Shown here in pieces: positions 33,739 through 42,206 of a stretch of DNA of 55,508 bases. The stretch is taken from positions 1 through 55,508 of the forward strand of contig CAMDJV010000023.1 in NCBI GenBank assembly GCA_945901085.1. Direction: 5' to 3'. Position 1 is the stretch's first letter. Each line of letters opens with the position of its first letter. Under the pieces are notes generated by a model. It had not been told where the DNA came from. It saw only the letters and a list, made by a program, of their open reading frames with translations, and made no database searches. Both the position numbers and the translations under genes were made by a program. The DNA comes from Rhodovarius crocodyli (lineage in GTDB: Bacteria; Pseudomonadota; Alphaproteobacteria; Acetobacterales; Acetobacteraceae).

Positions 33739-34715
33739 GCCGCTTCGCGAATACGGCTGACCAGGCCGCGCAGCCGGTCATCCCTGGCGAATTGGGCATA
33801 AACCGGCGCCATGGCGCGGGCGAAGGCCTCCTTTTCCACCGGGTTGATCTGCGCGCCGCCAGCCTGCACGGCGGCGCGGGAGGCGGCGGTCTGCGCATCC
33901 CACAGCTTCCGCATTTCGCCGACACTCTCCTTCGCCGCATCGCGCAGAATGGACTGCAGGTCGCGCGGCAGGCGGTCAAAGGAGCGTTTGGAGGCCACCA
34001 GGATTTCCGGCGACATGGAATGCTCGGTCTCGGAATAGTATTTCGCCACCTCGAAATGCCGGGTGGAGTGGTAGCTCGGCCAATTATTCTCGGCCGCATC
34101 CACCACGCCGGTTTGCAGGGCGGAATAGACCTCGCCGAAGGGCAGCGGCGTGGCATTGGCATTCACCGCGCGCATGATGGCCACCCAAAGGTCGCTCTGC
34201 TGCACCCGCACCTTCAGGCCGCGCATATCATCGGGCGTGCGGATCGGGCCGCGGCGGGAATAGAAGCTGCGCGCGCCGCTGTCATAAAAGCACAGGCCGA
34301 CAAAGCCGTGACGGTCCGCGCCTGAGACGATCTCGCTGCCGATCGGCCCATCCATCACCCGGCGCATATGCGCCTCATCGCGGAAGACGAAGGGCAGGCC
34401 GGGAATGGCGGTCTCTGGCACCAGATTGTTCAGCGGGCCGAAATTCACCCGATTGATGTCGATGACGCCAAAGCGGGTTTGCTCGAGCGTCTCACGCTCC
34501 TCGCCCAATTGGCGGGAATGGAAGACCTGCACCTTGAGCCGGCCACCGGAGCGCTGCTCGACCAGATTGCCCATGAATTTCACGGCTTCCACCGTGGGGT
34601 AGCCATCGGGATGGGTATCGGCGCTGCGCAGCGTGATGGTCTGCGCCGAGGCACGGCCGCCGAGCCAGGGGGCTGCGAGGGCGCCGAGCAGCAGGGGGCG
34701 GCGTGGGCTGTGCAT
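33735..34715 (-). CDS. dctP: TRAP transporter periplasmic substrate-binding protein DctP
   Basis: A 326-aa protein with a signal-like N-terminus (MHSPRRPLLLGALAAPWLGGRASAQ). DctP blocks include TLRSADTHPDGYPTVEAVKFM, GGRLKVQVFHSRQLG and AENNWPSYHSTRHFEVAKY. The signature Arg that contacts the substrate carboxylate fits the LKVRVQQSDLW region. GAGGAA lies 5 bases before the ATG at 34715. It is the first gene of dctP-dctQ-dctM-epimerase-Bug. Confidence 0.92.
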   Translation of the reverse strand: MHSPRRPLLLGALAAPWLGGRASAQTITLRSADTHPDGYPTVEAVKFMGNLVEQRSGGRLKVQVFHSRQLGEERETLEQTRFGVIDINRVNFGPLNNLVPETAIPGLPFVFRDEAHMRRVMDGPIGSEIVSGADRHGFVGLCFYDSGARSFYSRRGPIRTPDDMRGLKVRVQQSDLWVAIMRAVNANATPLPFGEVYSALQTGVVDAAENNWPSYHSTRHFEVAKYYSETEHSMSPEILVASKRSFDRLPRDLQSILRDAAKESVGEMRKLWDAQTAASRAAVQAGGAQINPVEKEAFARAMAPVYAQFARDDRLRGLVSRIREAA

Positions 34716-34828
34716 GGTTGTTCCTCGACAGTGTTGTTTTGACCGCAAGGCTGCGCCGCGCGGCCGGGCATCGTCAAGCGGCGTGCTGCGGGCTACTGAG
34801 AGAAATTACCACGAAGAATGAGGCCCCC

Positions 34829-35410
34829 ATGCCGCTCTCCCACCCCGTTGACCGCGAATTGCAGCACCAGCGCGATATTACGCTGAAGGGCTATCAGCGC
34901 AGCGATGGCCTGTTCGATATCGAGGCCAATCTGGTCGATACCAAGACTTATGGCTTCCCCAGCGATGATCGTGGCCAGGTGAATGCGGGCGAGCCGCTGC
35001 ATGGCATGTGGGTGCGCATGACCATCGACACCGAGATGAACGTCATTGCCTGCGAAGCGGCGAGCGATTTTACCCCCTATTCCATCTGCCCCGGTGCCGC
35101 GCCCGCCTTCGCCAATCTGGCCGGGCTGAAGATCGGCCCGGGTTTCAATAAGGCGGTGCATGAGCGGGTGGGAGGTGTCAAAGGCTGCACCCATCTGCGC
35201 GAGGTGCTGGCGCAAATGGCCACGGTGGCGTTCCAGACGCTTTATCCCATCCGGGCCAGGCTGGCGCGCGAGGCCCGCAAAAACCGCGATGTGGCTGGCG
35301 AGCCGCCAACCCAGCCCGGCGCCAAGCCATCGCTGCTGGGCACCTGCCATGCCTATGCGCCGAACAGCCCGGTGGTGAAGAAGCGCTGGCCGGAATGGGC
35401 AGAAGACTGA
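34829..35410 (+). CDS. DUF2889 family protein
   Basis: A 193-aa protein recognised by HPVDRELQHQRDITLKGYQRSDGLFDIEANLVD and DFTPYSICPGAAPAFANLAGLKIGPGF, with HLREVLAQMATVAFQTLYPIR further on. The family has no established function. The ATG at 34829 gives the conserved N-terminus. It is divergent from dctP with a 113-base gap that should contain both promoters, and 61 bases upstream of the SDR gene. Confidence 0.85.
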   Translation: MPLSHPVDRELQHQRDITLKGYQRSDGLFDIEANLVDTKTYGFPSDDRGQVNAGEPLHGMWVRMTIDTEMNVIACEAASDFTPYSICPGAAPAFANLAGLKIGPGFNKAVHERVGGVKGCTHLREVLAQMATVAFQTLYPIRARLAREARKNRDVAGEPPTQPGAKPSLLGTCHAYAPNSPVVKKRWPEWAED

Positions 35411-35471
35411 GAGCCTGGACGCGGCGCGGTGCTGCGTTGATCATGCCCGCCATCGAGAAAAGGCGAGACCC

Positions 35472-36206
35472 ATGACAAAGACAGCACTCATCACCGGCGC
35501 TGGGCGCAATATTGGCCGCGCGGTGGCCCTGGCCCTGGCGGGGGAGGGTTTTTCGGTGGTGATCAACGGCTCGTCCGACCGTGCGGCGGCGGAGAGCGTG
35601 GCGGCCGAGGCCCGCGCGCTGGGTGCGCGGGCGCTGGTCGCCATGGGCGATGTCGGGCAGCCGGGCGAATGCGCCCGCATTGCGGCCGAGGCCATTGCCG
35701 CCTTTGGTGGGGTGGATGTGCTGGTGAACAATGCCGCCCTGCGGCCGCAAAAGCCCTTCCTGGAGATCACGCCGGAGGATTGGCGGCGGGTGATGGCGGT
35801 GGATTTGGAGGCAGCGCTCTGGCTCTCCCAGGCCTGCATCCCCGGCATGCTGGAACGCGGCTGGGGCCGGATTGTGAATTTCACCGGTATGAACGCCATC
35901 CATGGCTATGCCGGGCGGGCGCCAGTCTCGGTTGCCAAACACGGGCTTTGGGGCCTGACGAAATCCATGGGCAAGGAATTCGGGCCCAAGGGCATCACGG
36001 TGAATGCGATCTCGCCCGGCCCCATCGCGGCCGATGACGAGGCCGAGCACCCCACCGCCTATCGCCAGGCGATGGTGGGGCGGGTGCCGGTGGGGCGGAT
36101 GGGCCGTCCGGCTGAGGTGGCGGCCATGGTGCGGCTGCTCGCCTCCGAGGATGGCGGCTTCATCAATGGCCAGATGCTGGCGATCAATGGCGGGGCGGAG
36201 ACTTAG
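35472..36206 (+). CDS. SDR-fold protein lacking most catalytic tetrad residues (FabG-like pseudoenzyme)
   Basis: A 244-aa classical SDR with intact cofactor-binding motif TGAGRNIGRAV and NNAALRP. Aligned by eye to E. coli FabG, the tetrad Asn110, Ser138, Tyr151 and Lys155 becomes Asp111, Gly139, Val152 and Lys156: only Lys remains. The context is NFTGMNAIHG and APVSVAKHGL, where YxxxK is expected. The C-terminus VNAISPGPIA and QMLAINGG is normal. The frame is intact and codon bias is typical, so it is not a simple pseudogene. It may bind NAD(P) without reducing ketones, or use an unusual mechanism. Confidence 0.85.
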   Translation: MTKTALITGAGRNIGRAVALALAGEGFSVVINGSSDRAAAESVAAEARALGARALVAMGDVGQPGECARIAAEAIAAFGGVDVLVNNAALRPQKPFLEITPEDWRRVMAVDLEAALWLSQACIPGMLERGWGRIVNFTGMNAIHGYAGRAPVSVAKHGLWGLTKSMGKEFGPKGITVNAISPGPIAADDEAEHPTAYRQAMVGRVPVGRMGRPAEVAAMVRLLASEDGGFINGQMLAINGGAET

Positions 36207-36817
36207 GCGGCCATCAAAGCCGCATTGGTCATCAGATCCGCATATTTCTGCCGCATGTCGAAGAGGTTGGCTTCATGCGGCCCCAGCGCCCGGTCGCCCA
36301 CGCAATCCACTGCCACGATGGTCCGCAAATCATGCTGCATGGCATCGACGACCGTGGCGCGCACGCAGCCCGAGGTGGTGCAGCCCGCCACGATGAGCGT
36401 ATCCACCCGGCGCAAGCGCAGAAAGCCCGAGAGTTGGGTGTCGAAAAAAGCGCTGGCACCGCGTTTTCGCACCACCAGCTCGCCCGGGATGGGGGTCAGT
36501 TGCGGCACGATCTGCGAGAGCGGCGAGGTTTCGGTCAGTTTCAACAATGAGGGCGCCTTGAGGGTGAAGACGCCGCCATCGCTGCCATCATCGGCATAGA
36601 CCACGCGGGTATGCGCCACCGGCCAGGCCTTGGCGCGGGCATGCGCCAGCAGGGCCACGGCATTTTCAATCGCCGGCCCGATATTGCCGCCGCCAAAATG
36701 CGCGGGGTCGGCAAAGCCCACCACGAAATCCACCAGCACCAGGGCGGGTGCTGCACCCATGCCGGAGGAATTGCCCATGCCTTGGGCCTGGTAGATGGCT
36801 TCTTCCGGATGGCTCAT
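36203..36817 (-). CDS. Isochorismatase-fold cysteine hydrolase (N-carbamoylsarcosine amidase/maleamate amidohydrolase-like)
   Basis: A 204-aa cysteine hydrolase. Catalytic residues fit Asp in ALVLVDFVVGF, Lys in VVRKRGASAFFDTQL and Cys in VAGCTTSGCVRATVVDA, where the second Cys of TTSGC is the nucleophile. Relatives hydrolyse N-carbamoylsarcosine or maleamate. It overlaps the upstream flavin monooxygenase gene (ATGA), so the pair may act in one aromatic or N-heterocycle pathway, by analogy with NicC-NicF in nicotinate degradation. The analogy is inference only. Confidence 0.87.
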   Translation of the reverse strand: MSHPEEAIYQAQGMGNSSGMGAAPALVLVDFVVGFADPAHFGGGNIGPAIENAVALLAHARAKAWPVAHTRVVYADDGSDGGVFTLKAPSLLKLTETSPLSQIVPQLTPIPGELVVRKRGASAFFDTQLSGFLRLRRVDTLIVAGCTTSGCVRATVVDAMQHDLRTIVAVDCVGDRALGPHEANLFDMRQKYADLMTNAALMAA

Positions 36818-37992
36818 GCGACATCCTCCAGATCGCGCAGCGATTGGATCAGCGAGCCGCGCAGCAGGAAGGCGCGGTGCTTTTCGGCGCTCTCCACCGT
36901 GGCGCGCATTTCGGCGAAGGCTGCCTCGCGCTTGGCCGGTTCACGCATATTGAGGTTGTTGCGGTTGCGCAGCGCCTGGCTTTGCACAACCTCCACCGCC
37001 ACCTTGCGGCGCTGGCGTTCGTAGCGGCCGAGCAAAGCGGGGTCGGCGCCCTGGATCACCTGGGTCAATTTCTCGGCCAGGTTGAAGGCGTCATGCACGC
37101 CGCCATTCATGCCCATGCCACCCAGCGGGTTGTTCACATGCGCAGCATCACCGGCCAAAATCACCCGGCCCACCAGGTATTTCTCTGCCACCCGCTCATG
37201 CACGCGATAGGCGGTGCGGTGATGCACCTTATAGGGCGTGCCGGTGGGAAGCACGCCCTGCATGCGGGCCTCGATGCGCTCGGGGCGGAGCATGCCTTCC
37301 TCGGTCTCCGCCGGGTCGGTCGGCAGCAGCAGGCGCCACAGGCTGGCGGTGCGCAGCAGCACGAACCACTCCTCCGGGTCGCTGATATAGGCGATATTGG
37401 CGAGATCGCTGATCGCCGTATGGAAGGGGAAGCTGGTGGAGAGGGTGAGGTAGATTTCGGGGATGGTCATGCCCTCGAAATTCACCCCCAGGGCGCGGCG
37501 CACGGCGGAACGCGCGCCATCCGAGCCGATCAGCCAGGTGCCGCGAATGGTCTCGCCATGTTCGAGCCGGACATCCACGCCATTGGCGTCCTGCGTCACA
37601 TCCTGCACGCAGGCGCCGTATTGGAAGGTGACGTCGGGGTTGCTGGCCAGGCGGTCGCGCAGCATGCGGGTCAGGCGCCATTGCTCGCATTGCAGGCGAT
37701 AGGGGTGGTTGGTGTCGTTCTTCAGCACGCCCAGATCATAGGTGGCGATGACGCCTTTTTCGCGGTCGCGCACCTGCCATTGCGGGCAGACGAGGCCTTG
37801 CTCGATCATCGCCGGCACCACGCCGAAGCGCTCGAGCATATCGAGGGTGGGCGGATGGAAGGTGCTGGCGCGCAGATCATCGGGCAGATCGGGCGATTGC
37901 TCCAGGATGGTCACCTTGATGCCCGCATCCGCCAGGCAACTTGCCGCCACCATGCCCACCGGGCCCGCGCCCGCCACCAACACATGATCCAT
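36814..37992 (-). CDS. Class A FAD-dependent aromatic monooxygenase (MhpA/PobA-like)
   Basis: A 392-aa flavoprotein hydroxylase. It has the GxGxxG motif VAGAGPVGMVAASCL, the DG motif GSDGARSAVRR and the GD motif LAGDAAHVNNPLGGMGMNGG. The C-terminal extension resembles 3-hydroxyphenylpropionate-type hydroxylases without a large thioredoxin-like domain. AAGGGG precedes the ATG at 37992. The gene is coupled to the cysteine hydrolase and divergent from a Bug receptor gene, so uptake and ring hydroxylation of an aromatic compound is a reasonable reading. Confidence 0.88.
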   Translation of the reverse strand: MDHVLVAGAGPVGMVAASCLADAGIKVTILEQSPDLPDDLRASTFHPPTLDMLERFGVVPAMIEQGLVCPQWQVRDREKGVIATYDLGVLKNDTNHPYRLQCEQWRLTRMLRDRLASNPDVTFQYGACVQDVTQDANGVDVRLEHGETIRGTWLIGSDGARSAVRRALGVNFEGMTIPEIYLTLSTSFPFHTAISDLANIAYISDPEEWFVLLRTASLWRLLLPTDPAETEEGMLRPERIEARMQGVLPTGTPYKVHHRTAYRVHERVAEKYLVGRVILAGDAAHVNNPLGGMGMNGGVHDAFNLAEKLTQVIQGADPALLGRYERQRRKVAVEVVQSQALRNRNNLNMREPAKREAAFAEMRATVESAEKHRAFLLRGSLIQSLRDLEDVA

Positions 37993-38118
37993 GCCGCACC
38001 CCTTGGAAATTACCCTCTCGATTATGCCAGATAGTGGCGGCGCGCATCCCCCTTGCAGGATTGCGCTTGTCACAGGGCGGGTCCCCGCGTCAGGCTTGGC
38101 GAAAATATGGAGGATACC

Positions 38119-39087
38119 ATGCCAAGAATCGCGCGCCGCGCCCTGATGGGTGCCGCCCTGCCCGCCCTTGCCCTCGCCCAGCCGGCCTGGCCGGAGAAGC
38201 CCTGGCGGGTGCTGGTGGGTGGTGCGCCGGGCGGTGCCTCGGATATTTTGATGCGCATTATCGAGCCCAGCCTGCGGGAGGTGCTGGCGCATAGCTTCTG
38301 GCTGGATAATCGGCCCGGTGCGGGGGGGATGCTGGCGGCGGAGATCTGCGGCGCGGCGGCCCCGGATGGCTATAATTTCTTCATCAACCACATCGCCTCC
38401 AACGGCATTGGGCCGCATTTGCACCGCCGGCCGGGCGGCTTTGAGCCGAACCGGGACCTGGCCGGCGTGGCGCGCATCGCGTCGATGCCGAATTGCCTGA
38501 TCGTCCATCCGCGGCATGGGTTTCGCACGGTGGCGGATCTGGTGGCCTTTGTGCGGGCCAATCCGGCGGCGGGCACCTTTGGCTCGGCCGGGGTGGGCAC
38601 CTCATCGCATCTCTCGGGCGTGATGTTCGGCCAGAGGATCGGGGTGGACCTGACCCATGTGCCCTATCGCGGCACCGCGCCGAATATGCAGGCGGTGCTG
38701 ACCGGGGAAATCCTGTTTGCCATCGACAATGCCCCTGCCTCGGCCCAGCAGGTGCGCGCGGGGCTGCTGACGGCGCTGGCGGTCAGCCCCGCTCGCCGTT
38801 GGTCGCAATACCCCGATGTGCCGACGATGCAGGAGGCGGGCATTCCGGATTTCGATGTCGCCAGCTGGTATGGGCTGGTGGCCCCGGCCGCCACCCCCCG
38901 GCCGGTGATCGACCGGCTGGCCCAGGCCGTGCTGCGCGCCCTGGCGGACCCCGCGGTCGTGACCAAGCTGGCCGAATTCGGCGCCGATGCCTGGCCGGCG
39001 GGCCCGGCGGAATACCAGGCCTTCATGATCGCCGAGGAGACGAAATGGGGCCCGGTGGTGCGCGCGGCGGGGGCGACGCGGGGGTAG
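38119..39087 (+). CDS. Bug/TctC family solute receptor (orphan)
   Basis: A 322-aa periplasmic binding protein with signal MPRIARRALMGAALPALALAQ. Blocks are WPEKPWRVLVGGAPGGASDILMRII, WLDNRPGAGGMLAAE, GSAGVGTSSHLSGVMF and HVPYRGTAPNMQAVLTGEI. GGAGG lies before the ATG at 38119, favouring it over earlier in-frame ATGs. It is divergent from the flavin monooxygenase gene by 126 bases. No TctA/TctB partner is visible. Confidence 0.9.
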   Translation: MPRIARRALMGAALPALALAQPAWPEKPWRVLVGGAPGGASDILMRIIEPSLREVLAHSFWLDNRPGAGGMLAAEICGAAAPDGYNFFINHIASNGIGPHLHRRPGGFEPNRDLAGVARIASMPNCLIVHPRHGFRTVADLVAFVRANPAAGTFGSAGVGTSSHLSGVMFGQRIGVDLTHVPYRGTAPNMQAVLTGEILFAIDNAPASAQQVRAGLLTALAVSPARRWSQYPDVPTMQEAGIPDFDVASWYGLVAPAATPRPVIDRLAQAVLRALADPAVVTKLAEFGADAWPAGPAEYQAFMIAEETKWGPVVRAAGATRG

Positions 39088-39171
39088 CGGGGTTTGGGGC
39101 GGCGCTGAGCCCCGGCTTGCCGAGGGGGCCACAAACGCGCTTGATGCGCCCGTTAACAGCGAGGTCGCATC

Positions 39172-40011
39172 ATGCGCATCAGCGTCATCCAGATGAACCA
39201 GGGCAGTGACAAGCAGGCCAACCTGGACCAGGCGCGGCGGCTGATCGAGGGCGCCGTGGGCGCCGACCGGCCCGACCTGATCTCCCTGCCCGAGACCTGG
39301 ACCAATCTGGGCGGCGGGCGCGAGGCGCGGGAGGCGGCGGCGGAAATCCTGCCCGAGCCCGGCGGCACTGGCGGCGTGGCCTATGAATTCCTGCGCTCGG
39401 TGGCGGTGGCCCATGGCATCACCGTGCATGGCGGCAGCATGATCGAGCGCGGGCCGGAAAAACTGTTCAACACGACGCTGGTTTTTGACCGCAACGGCGC
39501 GGAGATTGCGCGCTACCGGAAGATTCACCTTTTCGACATCACTGGCCCCGATGGCACCGGCTATCGCGAAAGCGCGCTTTATGGCGCGGGCGATAGGCTG
39601 GTCACCTGTCAGCTTGGCGATGTGACGCTGGGGCTGACCATTTGCTACGATATCCGCTTCGCCGAGCAATATATGGCGCTGCGGCGGATGGGGGCGGAGG
39701 TTATCTTCGTGCCCAGCAATTTCACCCTGCAGACCGGCAAGGATCATTGGGAGGTGATGCTGCGCAGCCGGGCCATTGAGAGCCAGTGCTGGATTGCCGC
39801 CGCCGCCAGTTGGGGCGGCTATGATGAACGCGGCGCGACCCGCTTCGTCTATGGTCATTCCCTGGTGGCCGACCCCTGGGGCCATGTGGTGGCCAAGGCC
39901 AGCGATGGCCAGGGCTGGGCCACCGCGCGGATCGACCCCGCGGTGACGGCGCGGGTGCGGCGCGATATGCCCGTGCTCGAACACCGCGATGCAAGGCGCC
40001 TATCCCTTTGA
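39172..40011 (+). CDS. Carbon-nitrogen hydrolase (nitrilase superfamily, omega-amidase/Nit-like)
   Basis: A 279-aa hydrolase with the full catalytic triad of the superfamily: Glu41 (LPETW), Lys117 (YRKIHLFD) and Cys158 (ICYDIRF). PDGTGYRES and NTTLVFD also fit Nit1/Nit2-type amidases that deaminate omega-amides or deaminated glutathione. The start is the ATG at 39172. Its last codon region overlaps the TTG of nadK (TTGA). Confidence 0.9.
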   Translation: MRISVIQMNQGSDKQANLDQARRLIEGAVGADRPDLISLPETWTNLGGGREAREAAAEILPEPGGTGGVAYEFLRSVAVAHGITVHGGSMIERGPEKLFNTTLVFDRNGAEIARYRKIHLFDITGPDGTGYRESALYGAGDRLVTCQLGDVTLGLTICYDIRFAEQYMALRRMGAEVIFVPSNFTLQTGKDHWEVMLRSRAIESQCWIAAAASWGGYDERGATRFVYGHSLVADPWGHVVAKASDGQGWATARIDPAVTARVRRDMPVLEHRDARRLSL

Positions 40012-40775
40012 GCACGGGGCAGCGCATTGCCATTCTGGCCGGCAATTCCGATGGCGCGCAGGCGGCGCTGGAGCGGCTGGTTGCGCTCTATGGCAATTGC
40101 CCACCTGAGCAGGCAACGGCGCTGGTGGCGCTGGGCGGCGATGGGTTCATGCTGGAAACCCAGCACCGCTATCTCGGCCGCAATTTGCCGGTCTATGGCA
40201 TGAATCGTGGCTCGGTTGGTTTCTTGATGAATGCCTATCGCGAGGAGCATTTGTTTGAGCGCGTGGCGGCGGCGCAATCGGCCAATCTGCACCCGCTGCG
40301 CATGCGCGCGCATACCGCCCATGCCACCCATGCCGCCCTGGCCATCAACGAGGTATCGCTGCTGCGCGAGACCCGGCAGACCGCCAAGCTGCGCATTCTG
40401 GTCGATGGCAAGGAGCGGCTGGCCGAATTGGCCTGCGATGGCATTCTGGTGGCAACGCCGGCCGGCAGCACGGCCTATAACCTCTCGGCGCAGGGGCCGA
40501 TCGTGCCGCTCTCGGCCAATCTTCTGCCGCTGACACCGATTTCGCCCTTCCGCCCCCGGCGCTGGCGCGGCGCGCTGCTGCCCGGCGATGCGCGGGTGGT
40601 GTTTGAGGTGCTGGAGCCGGACAAGCGCCCCGTTGCTGCGGTGGCCGATTATACCGAGGTGCGCGATGTGCGCCGGGTGGAGGTGCGCGAGGACCGCTCC
40701 ATCACCCTCACCCTGCTGTTTGACCCGGATACCAACCTGTCGGAACGGATCCTGGCGGAGCAGTTCGCGGTGTGA
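40008..40775 (+). CDS. nadK: NAD kinase
   Basis: A 255-aa enzyme, short but normal for alphaproteobacterial NAD kinases. It phosphorylates NAD to NADP. Motifs: the phosphate-binding [36 protein letters not shown] and [18 protein letters not shown]. It starts with TTG overlapping the nitrilase stop (TTGA), and its stop overlaps the GTG of the MFS gene (GTGA). Confidence 0.93.
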   Translation: MSTGQRIAILAGNSDGAQAALERLVALYGNCPPEQATALVALGGDGFMLETQHRYLGRNLPVYGMNRGSVGFLMNAYREEHLFERVAAAQSANLHPLRMRAHTAHATHAALAINEVSLLRETRQTAKLRILVDGKERLAELACDGILVATPAGSTAYNLSAQGPIVPLSANLLPLTPISPFRPRRWRGALLPGDARVVFEVLEPDKRPVAAVADYTEVRDVRRVEVREDRSITLTLLFDPDTNLSERILAEQFAV

Positions 40776-41941
40776 CCGACGGCCGGCTGATCTGGACCAT
40801 CGCCGCGACTCAGGTGGTGGGCTGGGGCACGCTGTTCATCCCCTTCGCCCTGGTGCTGGCGCCGATGGAGGCGGAGATGGGGTGGTCACGCTCGGCCATT
40901 GCCGGCGCCTTTACCCTGGGGTTGCTCGTCTCGGGGCTGGCGGCGGTGCCGGCGGGGCGCTGGGTGGACCGCTATGGCGGGCGTGGGCCGATTGCATGGG
41001 GGGGCTTGGCTGGGGCGGTGCTGCTGGCCTGCTGGGCCGGGGTGGGCAGCCTCACCGGGCTATACGCGGTGTGGTTGGCGCTGGGGGTGGTGCATGCCAT
41101 GGCGCTCTGGGGGCCTGCCATGGCGGTGATGATGGCGGCGGCGCGCGAACCGGTGCGCTCCATCACCGCGCTCACCTTCATCACTGGCTTCACCGGCACG
41201 GTCTTCGTGCCCTTGGTCTCGGCGCTGGTGGAGGGGTTGGGCTGGCGCCAGGCGCTGCTGGTGCTGGCGCTGCTGCAGGCCTTGCCGGTGCCCCTGGCCA
41301 TTTGGGGCCTGCCGAAAGCCGCGCGGGGGCGGGCCGCGGCGCCGGCGATGCGATTGGGGCCGGTGCTGCGGCGGCCGGCATTTTGGGGGCTGGCCACCTG
41401 CCTGGCCGCGCATGCCTTTATTGGCGTGGGGCTGGGGGCGCATTTGGTGCTGCTGCTGCGCGAGCGCGGCATTGCCGAGGGCTGGGTGATCACCCTGCTC
41501 GCGCTGCATGGGCCGTTTCAGGTGGCGGCCCGGGCGGTGCTGTTCATGCTGGGGGCGAGGGTGGGGGTGCTGGCGGTGGGGGTCTTCGCCGCAGCGCTGC
41601 TGCCCATTGGGCTGACTTGGCTGTGGCTGGCCGGGGACAGCCCGTGGTGGCTGCTGGGCTTCGTGCTGTGCTGGGCCATGGCGGATGGGCTGATGACGAT
41701 TGTGCGCGCCACGGCGCCGGTGGAGCTGATGGGGCGCGAGGGTTATGGCGCCATCACTGGCGCGCTGAGTGCCATCACAGTGCTGCCGCGCGCGCTGGCA
41801 CCCTCTGCCTTGGCGCTGGTGTGGCAATGGGGCGGCGGCTATGCGCCGGTGCCGGGGCTGCTGGCGGTGGTGGGGCTGGTGGCCGTGGCGGGGTTTGTGG
41901 TGGCGATCCGTGGGGAGCGCACCGAGGCTGGGCCCGCTTAG
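40772..41941 (+). CDS. MFS transporter, MCT-like
   Basis: A 389-aa hydrophobic protein with about 12 membrane helices, starting [27 protein letters not shown]. The motif [13 protein letters not shown] sits between helices 2 and 3. The short N-terminus and [15 protein letters not shown] segment resemble the monocarboxylate/oxalate-formate type MFS. It is the third gene of a tightly overlapped chain with the nitrilase and nadK. Two palindromes lie directly after its stop. Confidence 0.85.
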   Translation: MTDGRLIWTIAATQVVGWGTLFIPFALVLAPMEAEMGWSRSAIAGAFTLGLLVSGLAAVPAGRWVDRYGGRGPIAWGGLAGAVLLACWAGVGSLTGLYAVWLALGVVHAMALWGPAMAVMMAAAREPVRSITALTFITGFTGTVFVPLVSALVEGLGWRQALLVLALLQALPVPLAIWGLPKAARGRAAAPAMRLGPVLRRPAFWGLATCLAAHAFIGVGLGAHLVLLLRERGIAEGWVITLLALHGPFQVAARAVLFMLGARVGVLAVGVFAAALLPIGLTWLWLAGDSPWWLLGFVLCWAMADGLMTIVRATAPVELMGREGYGAITGALSAITVLPRALAPSALALVWQWGGGYAPVPGLLAVVGLVAVAGFVVAIRGERTEAGPA

Positions 41942-41952
41942 CGCATTTTCAA

Positions 41953-41972
41953 GCCTTGCGACTTCGCAAGGC
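41953..41972. terminator. Hairpin downstream of MFS gene
   Basis: Perfect 9-bp arms GCCTTGCGA (41953-41961) and TCGCAAGGC (41964-41972) with a 2-base centre. Outside it, ATTTTC and GAAAAT offer an imperfect extension. It starts 11 bases after the MFS stop and is close to element B. Confidence 0.6.
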
Positions 41973-42000
41973 GACCCAGAAAATACGGTAAAACAGAGGC

Positions 42001-42042
42001 TAGAGCCGTTTCACCGTCTTCGCTCTCGGTGAAACGGCTCTA
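42001..42042. repeat. Palindromic element B, copy 2 (16-bp perfect arms)
   Basis: Arms TAGAGCCGTTTCACCG (42001-42016) and CGGTGAAACGGCTCTA (42027-42042) pair perfectly around TCTTCGCTCT. The right end supplies the TAG stop codon of the minus-strand lipoprotein (42042-42040). The preceding AACAGAGGC resembles the linker in front of copy 1. Confidence 0.85.
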
Positions 42043-42183
42043 GCGCGAGGTGCCGAAATAATTGCCGATGCCGCCGCCAATGCTCAGCGTGGGCCCAGAT
42101 GGAATGGCGGATGGCGCATCATCCCGACGCGCAGGCGCGGCGCAGGCGGCAAGGGCGAGGAGGAGCAAAAGGGTCATGCGCAT
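42040..42183 (-). CDS. Very small putative lipoprotein, 47 aa
   Basis: The ORF reads MRMTLLLLLALAACAAPARR, then DDAPSAIPSGPTLSIGGGIG and NYFGTSR. It has a short signal and a lipobox LAAC (Cys14). The mature peptide is Gly/Ser-rich. It lies 23 bases downstream of the C39-like peptidase on the same strand. Codon bias matches the neighbours. Its stop lies in element B. It is probably a small envelope lipoprotein with no recognised family. Confidence 0.6.
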   Translation of the reverse strand: MRMTLLLLLALAACAAPARRDDAPSAIPSGPTLSIGGGIGNYFGTSR

Positions 42184-42206
42184 GGCAGGGATATGGGCCG
42201 GCGGGC

